From Bacillota bacterium (GTDB taxonomy: Bacteria > Bacillota > Clostridia > Lachnospirales > Lachnospiraceae): a stretch of 46,089 nucleotides of DNA. Location: the NCBI GenBank assembly GCA_023439505.1, contig JAEXNR010000047.1:1-46089 (forward strand). Direction: 5' to 3'. Each line of letters begins with the position of its first letter. Positions within the stretch are counted from its first letter, which is position 1. A model generated the notes under the pieces. It made no database searches. It worked only from the letters and a program-made list of their open reading frames with translations, and was not told the origin of the DNA. Positions 25,721-33,334 of this stretch are shown piece by piece. The position numbers were made by a program, and so were the translations under genes.

Positions 25721-27745
25721 ATGATAAGTTTTACAAAGAACGGTATTGATATCAATGGGATAGAGAAGCCATTATACAGCGGTGCCGTCCATTATTGGAG
25801 AATAAAAAGAGACAACTGGAGCAAGATTTTAGATGAGATCTGTAATATGGGATTTGAAATCGTTGAAACCTATATTCCCTGGTCAGTACATGAATATGAA
25901 GAAGGAAGCTATGATTTTGGTGAAATAGAGGAGAATAAAGATCTGGATGGATTCTTAACTCTGTGTGAAAAGAAGGGGTTATCGGTGATTGTAAGACCGG
26001 GTCCTCATATTAATGCGGAGTTGACGCTGTTTGGATACCCGAAGTGGATACTGCAAGATGAAGAGATACAAGCGAAGAATCCTTGGGGAACTACGGTTGT
26101 TTATCCCTATGTCACTGGACAATTTCCAATTCCGTCCTACGCCAGCGATAAATTATATGTAAAAACGGAAGAATACTTTAGAATAATAACACCAATATTA
26201 AAAAGGCATATCGGAGAGAATGGATGTATTATTGCGATTCAGGCAGATAATGAAACATGTAATTTCTTTCGGGACCGACCTTATATTATGGATTATTCGG
26301 CCGCATCCATTCACCAATATCACAACTATCTGAAAGAAAAATATAAAACGATAGAAAAACTGAATATGATATATGGTTCTGATTATGCTGTTTTTGATCA
26401 TATCATTGCTCCCAGTGGTTTTTGTGGAGAGGCGAAGGAGGATTTACCCTATTATTTTGACTGGGTGGAATATAAAGAATATCAAATTTTATTTTCGTTG
26501 GAGAGAATGCTGAAGATTTTGAAGAATCTGAACCTTTCTATACCGGTGTTTCATAACTGTGCTTATCAAAACTATACACCGATTTCGGTGCAGCGGGATG
26601 AGGCACTGGATGGATTAAGTATAGCGGGGATGGATGCTTATCAGGAACCCGGGGATACAGCTATGCTTCAGGAGAGGATCAGATATCTTGCCGGAAGCAG
26701 CAAATTAGCTTTTGTCCCGGAATTTGGTTCCGGCTCCTGGTTTGACAGAGAGTGTCTTCTGACTCCTGAAGAAGAGGAGTATGGTTATCTATATTCCTTT
26801 ATGAATGGGTTAAAAGCAATTAACTTTTATATGCTGGTGGAACGGGATCGCTGGACCGGATGTCCGATTACCGTCAACGGAAGAAGACGGGATAATTATT
26901 ATGAGATGTTTCAGAAAATGATACATATGTTAAAAGAGACAGAGATCCATCTATATCAGAGAAAACCAGTTATTCTGGTTATGAAGAACTATGATATGGG
27001 GCGATTTAAGGCATTATATTCTTTGATGGATCTAAATATGCTTTCTTCAAACTGCTTTATTAAGGGTCCGGATATACCGGCTGAATTATTTAAGCCGGAG
27101 GTTGATTTGGGACTTTATTTGGATCAGGGGAAAGGCCATTATGCAGAAGAGGACTGGGTCAGCCAGGTTTCAAAAGCTTTGAATGAACAACATTATGATT
27201 TTAACTATTCCGATCAATATCTATCATATGAGAAATGGCTGGAATACGATGTGATCTTTGCTTCTACCTATGATTTTATGGATGAAGGTATGCAAAATAA
27301 GTTGATAAGCTTTGCAAACCAGAAGGGGAAGAGACTGATCATCGGACCATGTATTCCGTATCTGGATCGTAATTTCAAAAAATGTACGATTCTGCAAGAT
27401 GAAATAATCAGGGAGGGCAGGAAGTCTTCCATTACATTGGTGCAAAATCCCGACCAGTTTGCGTATGATCTGATGGAGTCAGCGTCAGAATACAGTTATC
27501 AGGAAGAAAACATCGAAATATCGGTTCACAAGCATCCTAAGGAGAGCAAACATTTACTGTTTATAGCAAATCATGCGAAGGAGAGGAAAATTGTAGAGCT
27601 GAGATATCAGAAAATCCGAAGCTTTTCTGAGGTTTGGAATGCGAAGGGAATTAAGAAGCAGAGAATGCTGGCAGCGGAAATACCACCCTTTGCGATCAGC
27701 ATATGGAGTGTCTTAATGGAGGAGGAAACAGATGATAAGCAGTAA
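25721..27745 (+). CDS. GH35-type beta-galactosidase
   Basis: This 674-aa protein lacks a signal peptide and carries a clan GH-A barrel: PLYSGAVHYWR, MGFEIVETYIPWSVHE, VIVRPGPHINAELTLFGYP. The acid/base is probably Glu178 in QADNET and the nucleophile Glu334 in FVPEFGSGSW, both at GH35 positions. The C-terminal third (from about 400) has a Rossmann-like segment and beta domain as in GH35/GH42-related enzymes. It should release beta-linked galactose or a related sugar from oligosaccharides imported by this module. The start follows GGAGG. The 3' end overlaps the next gene by 14 nt, showing translational coupling. Confidence 0.85.
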   Translation: MISFTKNGIDINGIEKPLYSGAVHYWRIKRDNWSKILDEICNMGFEIVETYIPWSVHEYEEGSYDFGEIEENKDLDGFLTLCEKKGLSVIVRPGPHINAELTLFGYPKWILQDEEIQAKNPWGTTVVYPYVTGQFPIPSYASDKLYVKTEEYFRIITPILKRHIGENGCIIAIQADNETCNFFRDRPYIMDYSAASIHQYHNYLKEKYKTIEKLNMIYGSDYAVFDHIIAPSGFCGEAKEDLPYYFDWVEYKEYQILFSLERMLKILKNLNLSIPVFHNCAYQNYTPISVQRDEALDGLSIAGMDAYQEPGDTAMLQERIRYLAGSSKLAFVPEFGSGSWFDRECLLTPEEEEYGYLYSFMNGLKAINFYMLVERDRWTGCPITVNGRRRDNYYEMFQKMIHMLKETEIHLYQRKPVILVMKNYDMGRFKALYSLMDLNMLSSNCFIKGPDIPAELFKPEVDLGLYLDQGKGHYAEEDWVSQVSKALNEQHYDFNYSDQYLSYEKWLEYDVIFASTYDFMDEGMQNKLISFANQKGKRLIIGPCIPYLDRNFKKCTILQDEIIREGRKSSITLVQNPDQFAYDLMESASEYSYQEENIEISVHKHPKESKHLLFIANHAKERKIVELRYQKIRSFSEVWNAKGIKKQRMLAAEIPPFAISIWSVLMEEETDDKQ

Positions 27746-28400
27746 AATACATATGGGGCATTTGAATCCAAGCCAATGGACGAATCTTGGTGCGGTTTTA
27801 TCCTGCCTTCCCCTAGAGCGGGAGGTCCTTCATATATTAAATACAGGGAGTGGCGGGTATCAGGGGATAACTTCTCGTCATGTGAGGTTAGGGCTGGAGG
27901 AATTTATTTATGAGAATGAGATTCAGATAGAGGAAATCCTGTTAAGATATGATACAATAGAAGAGATCAGGATTTATACTCTGGCTGGTTTGGCCAGGTA
28001 TTATAAGAACGTTCAGGAAAGAAGTATCTATCAACTCGATATTGATACCTATATGAGCTACGTATATCGACTGCAGGAAGAGACGGAAGGAATAAAAATT
28101 TATTGTAGGAACGATAGAAAAAGGTGTTATCTGGAGTATTTGAAAGATCTCGTGGAGCCGGTCATGGCAGGCGGAGCATTGTTGTTATGGATTACAAGAG
28201 AAGGAACCCATTACTTTGACTGTATTCTGGAGTTTCGTAATGGGGACATGGTCAGCATAACAACATCTGATCGGTATGAGAAGGTAAGCCTGGATTATTC
28301 TGAAGTGTGTACAAGACTGAGAGAAGAATATCCTATGAATCTAAGAAATATCACCATGGAGTTTCATGAATTTAAACAGAAGATGAACGACATAGTGTAA
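27732..28400 (+). CDS. unknown protein coupled to the GH35 gene
   Basis: A 222-aa soluble protein with no recognised family. It is mixed alpha/beta, without a signal peptide or membrane segment; Gly-rich NTGSGGYQG near residue 38 and Cys in KIYCRNDRKRC are the only notable short features. GGAGGAGG lies inside the end of the upstream gene, and the reading frames overlap by 14 nt, so it is almost certainly translated together with the beta-galactosidase. A role in sugar processing or in regulating the kinase that follows is conjecture. Confidence 0.7.
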   Translation: MISSKIHMGHLNPSQWTNLGAVLSCLPLEREVLHILNTGSGGYQGITSRHVRLGLEEFIYENEIQIEEILLRYDTIEEIRIYTLAGLARYYKNVQERSIYQLDIDTYMSYVYRLQEETEGIKIYCRNDRKRCYLEYLKDLVEPVMAGGALLLWITREGTHYFDCILEFRNGDMVSITTSDRYEKVSLDYSEVCTRLREEYPMNLRNITMEFHEFKQKMNDIV

Positions 28401-28445
28401 CAAAATAGTTAATAGCAGTAATCCAATGTGAAAGGAGGCTGGGAG

Positions 28446-30170
28446 ATGTTTCTTCCTGAACGAATCAAGAATCTGAAGCGAATGAAGCGTACCTCACTCC
28501 GATTTCGGGTTACCGTGGCAATTATATTTATGTCAATTGTGCCGGGACTTGCCCTTACCTTTCTCTTTTATCATAATATGGAGGATTTTTATAAAGAAAA
28601 AATTCAAATCTATCAAAAGAATCTGTTGGATCAGATGACGTCTCAGATGGATAATATTATGGATCAAAGTAAGGTGGCATCAAATCAGGTCCTGGGACTT
28701 GCAGTGACATCCTTTGACAATAGCGCTGACCTGAATCTTTATCAAAAATTAATACGAAAGAGAGAGATTGAGACTCAGTTAAGTAATATCAGGCTTGCCA
28801 ATGAGTCAATTGATAATATTTATCTGATCGGATTTAATCAAGATTATTACACCTCCAATTACGATTGGAACCGGGAGAAGTTTCTGGAATTGCCCTGGAC
28901 TAAGATTGATATCAATCAAGAGGGGCGTTCCATTACTATTCCAACACATAAAGCAGATTACAAGTATCTCAATCCCAGCAAATATGCTTCAGATGTAATT
29001 AGTCTTGTTACTTATTTAAATCGTGTGAACGAGAATAGTCTGATAGGATTTGCACAGATTGATATTAATTACAATACGATTGCTAAAGCAATGTCTGTGA
29101 TGAAAATGAGTGAAACTGACTTTGCCTATATTATTGATGCAGACGAAAATATTATTTACAGCCCTGACAAAGAGCTGATTGGGAAGACAGGGAAAAATCA
29201 GACCATTCGATCAGCTAAAATAGAAGGCACTGAATGGAGCATTATTCAGGTGAACAGTGATACTATGCTAAAAGGAGAATTGACGAAAGCACGTAATATC
29301 TGGTTCTTCTTTTGTGTTATATGTCTGCTTGCCGCTATTTTACTTGCGATCAGCCTTTCCCATGGGATAACCAAACCTGTCCTTAAGATCATTAAGAGTA
29401 TGAAGAAAGTGAGCAGCGGTAATTTTAATACAAAGGTAGAGATCATAGAGGATAAAGATTTGGCCGTCCTTGCTGACAGCTTTAATCTTATGGTATCTGA
29501 GGTTGAAAAGCTGATGAAGGAAAATGTTCAGAAGGAAAATGAGAGAATTACAATGGAGCTAACGGCATTGAATGCTCAGATCAACTCCCACTTTCTTTAT
29601 AATACACTGAATACAATTAAATGGATGGCGATCCGTCAGGGCGCCACAGAGATTGTCAGGATGATCGTGGCCTTGGTAAATATGTTGGAATACAGCTGCA
29701 AAAATACGGATAAACCGGTTTTGATTTCAGAGGAAATTAAGTTTATTGAGGACTATGTTTTTGTACAGCAGGTCCGCTGTAATAATAATGCCAGTGTTAT
29801 ATTTGCTCTGGATGAGAATTTGAGAAGCTGTAAGATACTAAAGATGCTGTTGCAGCCAATTGTTGAGAACGCTATGCTTCATGGATTTTCGGATCGTAAT
29901 GAGGGGAATGAGATTAAAATCAGTGCAAGAAAGGGCAAAGGGAAAATTCAAATTACGATTAGCGACAATGGCAAGGGCTTTGCTTATGACTCTATGGATA
30001 AGCTGACAGGGGTTGGGCTTCACAATATTCAGGAGAGGCTTCGGCTGAATTATGGTGAAGACTATCATATCATATTGGAAAGTAAAGTTGATTCAGGTAC
30101 GTGTGTGGTTGTGGAGATACCGATTATAGAAGAGGTGAAGGATATCAATGCAGAAAATATTAATTGTTGA
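28446..30170 (+). CDS. YesM-type sensor histidine kinase
   Basis: This 574-aa kinase has a membrane helix near residues 22-44, an extracellular Cache-like sensor to about 285, a second helix near 287-305, HAMP, a kinase domain with His382 and an ATPase domain (LQPIVENAMLHG, DNGKGF). The motif around the phospho-acceptor reads INSHFLYNTLN; the usual residue before His is Pro. The ATG at 28446 is chosen because the frame's earlier GTG (28428) covers the AAAGGAGG ribosome binding site. It overlaps the regulator gene by 23 nt. Confidence 0.9.
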   Translation: MFLPERIKNLKRMKRTSLRFRVTVAIIFMSIVPGLALTFLFYHNMEDFYKEKIQIYQKNLLDQMTSQMDNIMDQSKVASNQVLGLAVTSFDNSADLNLYQKLIRKREIETQLSNIRLANESIDNIYLIGFNQDYYTSNYDWNREKFLELPWTKIDINQEGRSITIPTHKADYKYLNPSKYASDVISLVTYLNRVNENSLIGFAQIDINYNTIAKAMSVMKMSETDFAYIIDADENIIYSPDKELIGKTGKNQTIRSAKIEGTEWSIIQVNSDTMLKGELTKARNIWFFFCVICLLAAILLAISLSHGITKPVLKIIKSMKKVSSGNFNTKVEIIEDKDLAVLADSFNLMVSEVEKLMKENVQKENERITMELTALNAQINSHFLYNTLNTIKWMAIRQGATEIVRMIVALVNMLEYSCKNTDKPVLISEEIKFIEDYVFVQQVRCNNNASVIFALDENLRSCKILKMLLQPIVENAMLHGFSDRNEGNEIKISARKGKGKIQITISDNGKGFAYDSMDKLTGVGLHNIQERLRLNYGEDYHIILESKVDSGTCVVVEIPIIEEVKDINAENINC

Positions 30171-31434
30171 CGATGAAGCATATTCCAGAGAGGCCATTGC
30201 TGATACCATAGACTGGGATAAATACGAGATGAATGTGATCTGTGCCTCCAACGGCAAAGAAGCGCTTAAGATTCTCATGGCAGATACAATCGATGTGATG
30301 CTGACGGATATCAGGATGCCTGAGATGAGCGGGCTTGAATTGCTCGCACAAGTCCGCGATCTTGGAATTGATATGGAAGTAATCATTTTAAGCAGTTACA
30401 ATGAATTTGATTTGGTCAGACAGGCGATGAAACTGGGAACCTGCGACTATCTTTTTAAACCCACGATGCTTCAGCAGGATATCGTTGAATCCGTGCTAAA
30501 AGCTGCCGAAAAACAGAAAGAGAAAAGACAAGGACCGGATAAGAGAGAAACGGAGAAGAAAATAAATGATTACGACAGATCGAAGAAAAAAGAGGAATTT
30601 TTATACGATATAGTAAGCGGCAGAAAAATGGAAGATGAAACACTTCAAATCTGCATGGAGAATTATCAGATTCCGTCCGACATGGAAGAAGTGCTGGTGA
30701 TCGTATTTAAAATACTGAAATACGCAGCTAGTTTATCTGAGATATTCGAAAATGACAGGTATCTTATGAAAATATCTATTTGCAATGTCATTAATGAATC
30801 GCTTGAACAGGTACAAAATTATGAACTGATCTGCCCTAACATTAACGAAATCACAGTATTAACCTGGAATCATAACAAGGGTGAGGAAAAGAAGTTTTTA
30901 TTTCAAATTGATGAAGCAATCAGAAAATTAACAGAATTTCTGGAGAGACATTATCGAATTGATTTAGCAGCAGGAATCAGCAATCCGGGTAAATCTATCT
31001 ACGAGACGTCAAAACTCTATAGAGAAGCAGTATTTGAAGCTGAGAAAAAGAACTTGGATCAGGTAAAGATTCATTATGCAAGTGACTTTAGCGGCAGCAT
31101 ATTGCTTAAGAAGGAAATGGAAGCCTCTCTGGAATATATCAGGGAGAATCTTTGTGATAAAAATCTGTCTTTGCAGACGGTATCGGATCATATCGGTGTC
31201 AGCAAGAACTATTACAGTAAGGAATTTAAAGAGGCAACGGGGGTAAATTTTATTGACTATATCACCAGATTACGGGTGGAGAAAGCCAGGAATCTGTATA
31301 TCTATACTGATTTAAAAATATATGAGATAGCTGAGAAGGTAGGTTATTCAGACTGGCATTATCTCTATAGTGTGTATAAGAAAATACTGGGTCATTCAAT
31401 GTCACATGAGAAACGATACGAGCAGATGAGATAG
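30148..31434 (+). CDS. YesN-type AraC-family response regulator
   Basis: This 428-aa regulator has a receiver domain (1-125, phospho-acceptor Asp54 in LTDIRMPEMSG, KPTM lysine), a charged coiled linker, a central domain of about 150 aa, and a C-terminal AraC-type DNA-binding domain (about 325-428, LSLQTVSDHIGVSKNYYSKEF and IYEIAEKVGYSDWHYLYSVYKK). It is the partner of the overlapping kinase gene and probably controls the second sugar module. Confidence 0.92.
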   Translation: MQKILIVDDEAYSREAIADTIDWDKYEMNVICASNGKEALKILMADTIDVMLTDIRMPEMSGLELLAQVRDLGIDMEVIILSSYNEFDLVRQAMKLGTCDYLFKPTMLQQDIVESVLKAAEKQKEKRQGPDKRETEKKINDYDRSKKKEEFLYDIVSGRKMEDETLQICMENYQIPSDMEEVLVIVFKILKYAASLSEIFENDRYLMKISICNVINESLEQVQNYELICPNINEITVLTWNHNKGEEKKFLFQIDEAIRKLTEFLERHYRIDLAAGISNPGKSIYETSKLYREAVFEAEKKNLDQVKIHYASDFSGSILLKKEMEASLEYIRENLCDKNLSLQTVSDHIGVSKNYYSKEFKEATGVNFIDYITRLRVEKARNLYIYTDLKIYEIAEKVGYSDWHYLYSVYKKILGHSMSHEKRYEQMR

Positions 31435-31448
31435 GAACAGCCAAAGAT

Positions 31449-31478
31449 GAAATGGAGATATCCGGATATCTCCATTTC
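31449..31478. terminator. perfect 30-bp palindrome between convergent genes
   Basis: Positions 31449-31463 are the exact reverse complement of 31464-31478 (centre CC/GG). It lies between the convergent regulator and channel genes, where a bidirectional terminator is expected. It lacks a proper T-run on either side and has no loop, so a protein-binding or replication role is also possible. Confidence 0.55.
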
Positions 31479-31511
31479 GTGGTATAGGAAACGACCCTAT
31501 CCTGACTGCTG

Positions 31512-32138
31512 CTAATGATTGGCCAGTTTGTTGTCTCCCGCATATTTATCTGCAAGGGGGATCAGGTTACCGCCAACTAAATTACCTAACGAAATGATAA
31601 TTATGTAAAGGAGTGCTTTTGTACTCCAGACATTAGCCATTGTAAAATAAAACATATCAGCAATGCTATGTTCATAACCGGATAAAATGAATACCATAAT
31701 GGGAAGAATCAAAGCGAGATGCTTTCCGACACTGTCTTTGATATTTAAAAAGCCCAATACGGCAATACACATGAGGATGCCGCACATTACTGCCATAATA
31801 AAGGTACTGAACAAGGTGTCGGATAACTTTAATCCTACAATTTCCCGGGTATGTTCCACCAGCTTTACCAACCGGGTATGTCTCATGACATAACCACTTC
31901 CGACGGTTCCCACAAAGTTACCGAGATAAACAATCAGCACAGTAAGCAAATAAGCCGGACGTTCATTTATAATATAACATACCTTTCCCGTATAGAGATT
32001 AAGTCCAAAACTATATATGGTAAATAAGCCAATGGTAAATAATAGAGAGCCGGCAATATGATTATCCAGAGTTAAGTAAATAATTCCACCCATACTGATT
32101 GCGACACCGGCCATGATTGCCCTGATAAATAGTTTCAT
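31512..32138 (-). CDS. formate/nitrite transporter family protein, compact
   Basis: About 208 aa with six hydrophobic segments and family motifs: AIMAGVAISMGGIIYL in the first helix, LNLYTGKVCYI, GYEHSIADMFYF with the central channel histidine, and LGNLVGGNLIPL. Members move formate, nitrite or hydrosulfide. At this length it is shorter than FocA or NirC (about 270-285 aa), mainly in the termini. The ATG at 32138 leaves room for AAAAGG upstream; ATG 32150 directly abuts it. A near-consensus promoter lies at 32217-32244 on the minus strand. Substrate is not predicted. Confidence 0.85.
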   Translation of the reverse strand: MKLFIRAIMAGVAISMGGIIYLTLDNHIAGSLLFTIGLFTIYSFGLNLYTGKVCYIINERPAYLLTVLIVYLGNFVGTVGSGYVMRHTRLVKLVEHTREIVGLKLSDTLFSTFIMAVMCGILMCIAVLGFLNIKDSVGKHLALILPIMVFILSGYEHSIADMFYFTMANVWSTKALLYIIIISLGNLVGGNLIPLADKYAGDNKLANH

Positions 32139-32216
32139 TCGCGTATACATCCTTTTCTGATAGATCTAGTTAATAATTTGCCTGATTCGTGTCGAAGAAA
32201 ATCCTGACCATTCATC

Positions 32217-32244
32217 ATTATAACATAGGTTAGTAATAAATCAA
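32217..32244 (-). promoter_or_regulatory. promoter of the formate/nitrite channel gene
   Basis: On the minus strand TTGATT (32239-32244) and TATAAT (32217-32222) are separated by 16 bp, about 80 nt upstream of the gene. Repeat copy A ends only a few bases upstream of the -35. Confidence 0.65.
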
Positions 32245-32247
32245 GGC

Positions 32248-32374
32248 AAATGATTCCCAACCGGAGCAGCTAACGCTTCGCTGCATCACGTAGCAGTACA
32301 TAAGGTGTTCTAAAATACAGAACCAAAGTACTGACGGATGCAACTACTCCTTTTCGGAATTATTTATCGAAATC
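32248..32374 (-). repeat. dispersed hairpin repeat, copy A
   Basis: Read on the minus strand this copy matches copy B (36150-36273) nearly throughout, with the core GCATCCGTCAGTACTT identical. It folds into a long hairpin (32283-32341): GCATC/GATGC, CGT/ACG, CAGTAC/GTACTG and an apical GGTTCT/AGAAC-CC stem. A second hairpin GCAGC/GCTGC (32266-32284) follows. It lies in the 467-bp gap between the divergent channel and phosphatase genes; the rest of that gap (32375-32605) shows nothing recognisable. Confidence 0.8.
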
Positions 32375-32605
32375 AATGTGTTCGTTATTAAATGAAGAGT
32401 GAACAGTAACTTTTTACAAGGATTTCCGGATATAATTTTCCTGAGGATATGGATTATGGAATTAAATTATGATAAGATAAGTAATGTTTGGTGATGCTGC
32501 AATTGTTATGAAAGTCATAGGAATGACTGGAAAGATGAGGCGACGATCCAATAAAGGTTAAGATTGTCATGTTTGGATACACATGAGGAAGAAGAGGTAA
32601 TTTGA

Positions 32606-33334
32606 ATGAAACTGATGATAATAAGACATGCAGATCCGGACTATTCCATTGATTCTCTTACAAATAAGGGATGGAGAGAGGCAGAACTGCTATCAGATAG
32701 AATTGTTGACATGGAGGTAAGCTCGTTCTATGTATCGCCGCTGGGAAGGGCGAAGGACACGGCTTCCATAACACTGAAGAAGTTAAACAGGCAGGCGGTT
32801 GAACTGCCTTGGCTGAGAGAATTTAGGGCCCCTATTATCGATGAGGTTACCAAAGAAGAACGTATTCCCTGGGATATGCTTCCGGCAGATTGGACCGGAG
32901 TGAAAGAATATTATGACAAAGATTATTGGCATACAGTACCGGTGATGCAAGCGGGGCGTGTCATAGAGGAAGCGGATTATGTTGCGACGGGATTGGACGA
33001 AATCCTCAGGAAACATGGATATGAGCGGGAGGGTTCAATATATCGTGCAGTCAAACCAAATAATGACACCATCGTGTTGTTCTGTCATTTTGGTGTAACC
33101 TGCGTTATGCTTTCACATCTGCTTGGAATCTCACCCGTAGTGTTGTGGCATGGATTTTGCTCGGCACCTACCTCAGTGACCACCCTGATTACGGAAGAGA
33201 GAAGAAAGGGAATAGCCTATTTCCGTATGAATTCCTTCGGAGATGTTTCGCATTTGTATGCGGTTGGAGAACCGCCGGCATTTGCTGCAAGATTCTGTGA
33301 AACCTATGATAATGAGAAAGAACGTCATGACTGA
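32606..33334 (+). CDS. histidine phosphatase family protein
   Basis: This 242-aa protein belongs to the phosphoglycerate-mutase-like histidine phosphatases. The catalytic RHAD motif carries the phospho-accepting His8; YVSPLGRAKDTA supplies the second Arg and LFCHFGVT the second His. The substrate is unknown. AAGAGGT precedes the ATG. Its last 8 nt overlap the start of the GTPase-NYN gene (ATGACTGA), so the two are translationally coupled and could share a function. Confidence 0.88.
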   Translation: MKLMIIRHADPDYSIDSLTNKGWREAELLSDRIVDMEVSSFYVSPLGRAKDTASITLKKLNRQAVELPWLREFRAPIIDEVTKEERIPWDMLPADWTGVKEYYDKDYWHTVPVMQAGRVIEEADYVATGLDEILRKHGYEREGSIYRAVKPNNDTIVLFCHFGVTCVMLSHLLGISPVVLWHGFCSAPTSVTTLITEERRKGIAYFRMNSFGDVSHLYAVGEPPAFAARFCETYDNEKERHD

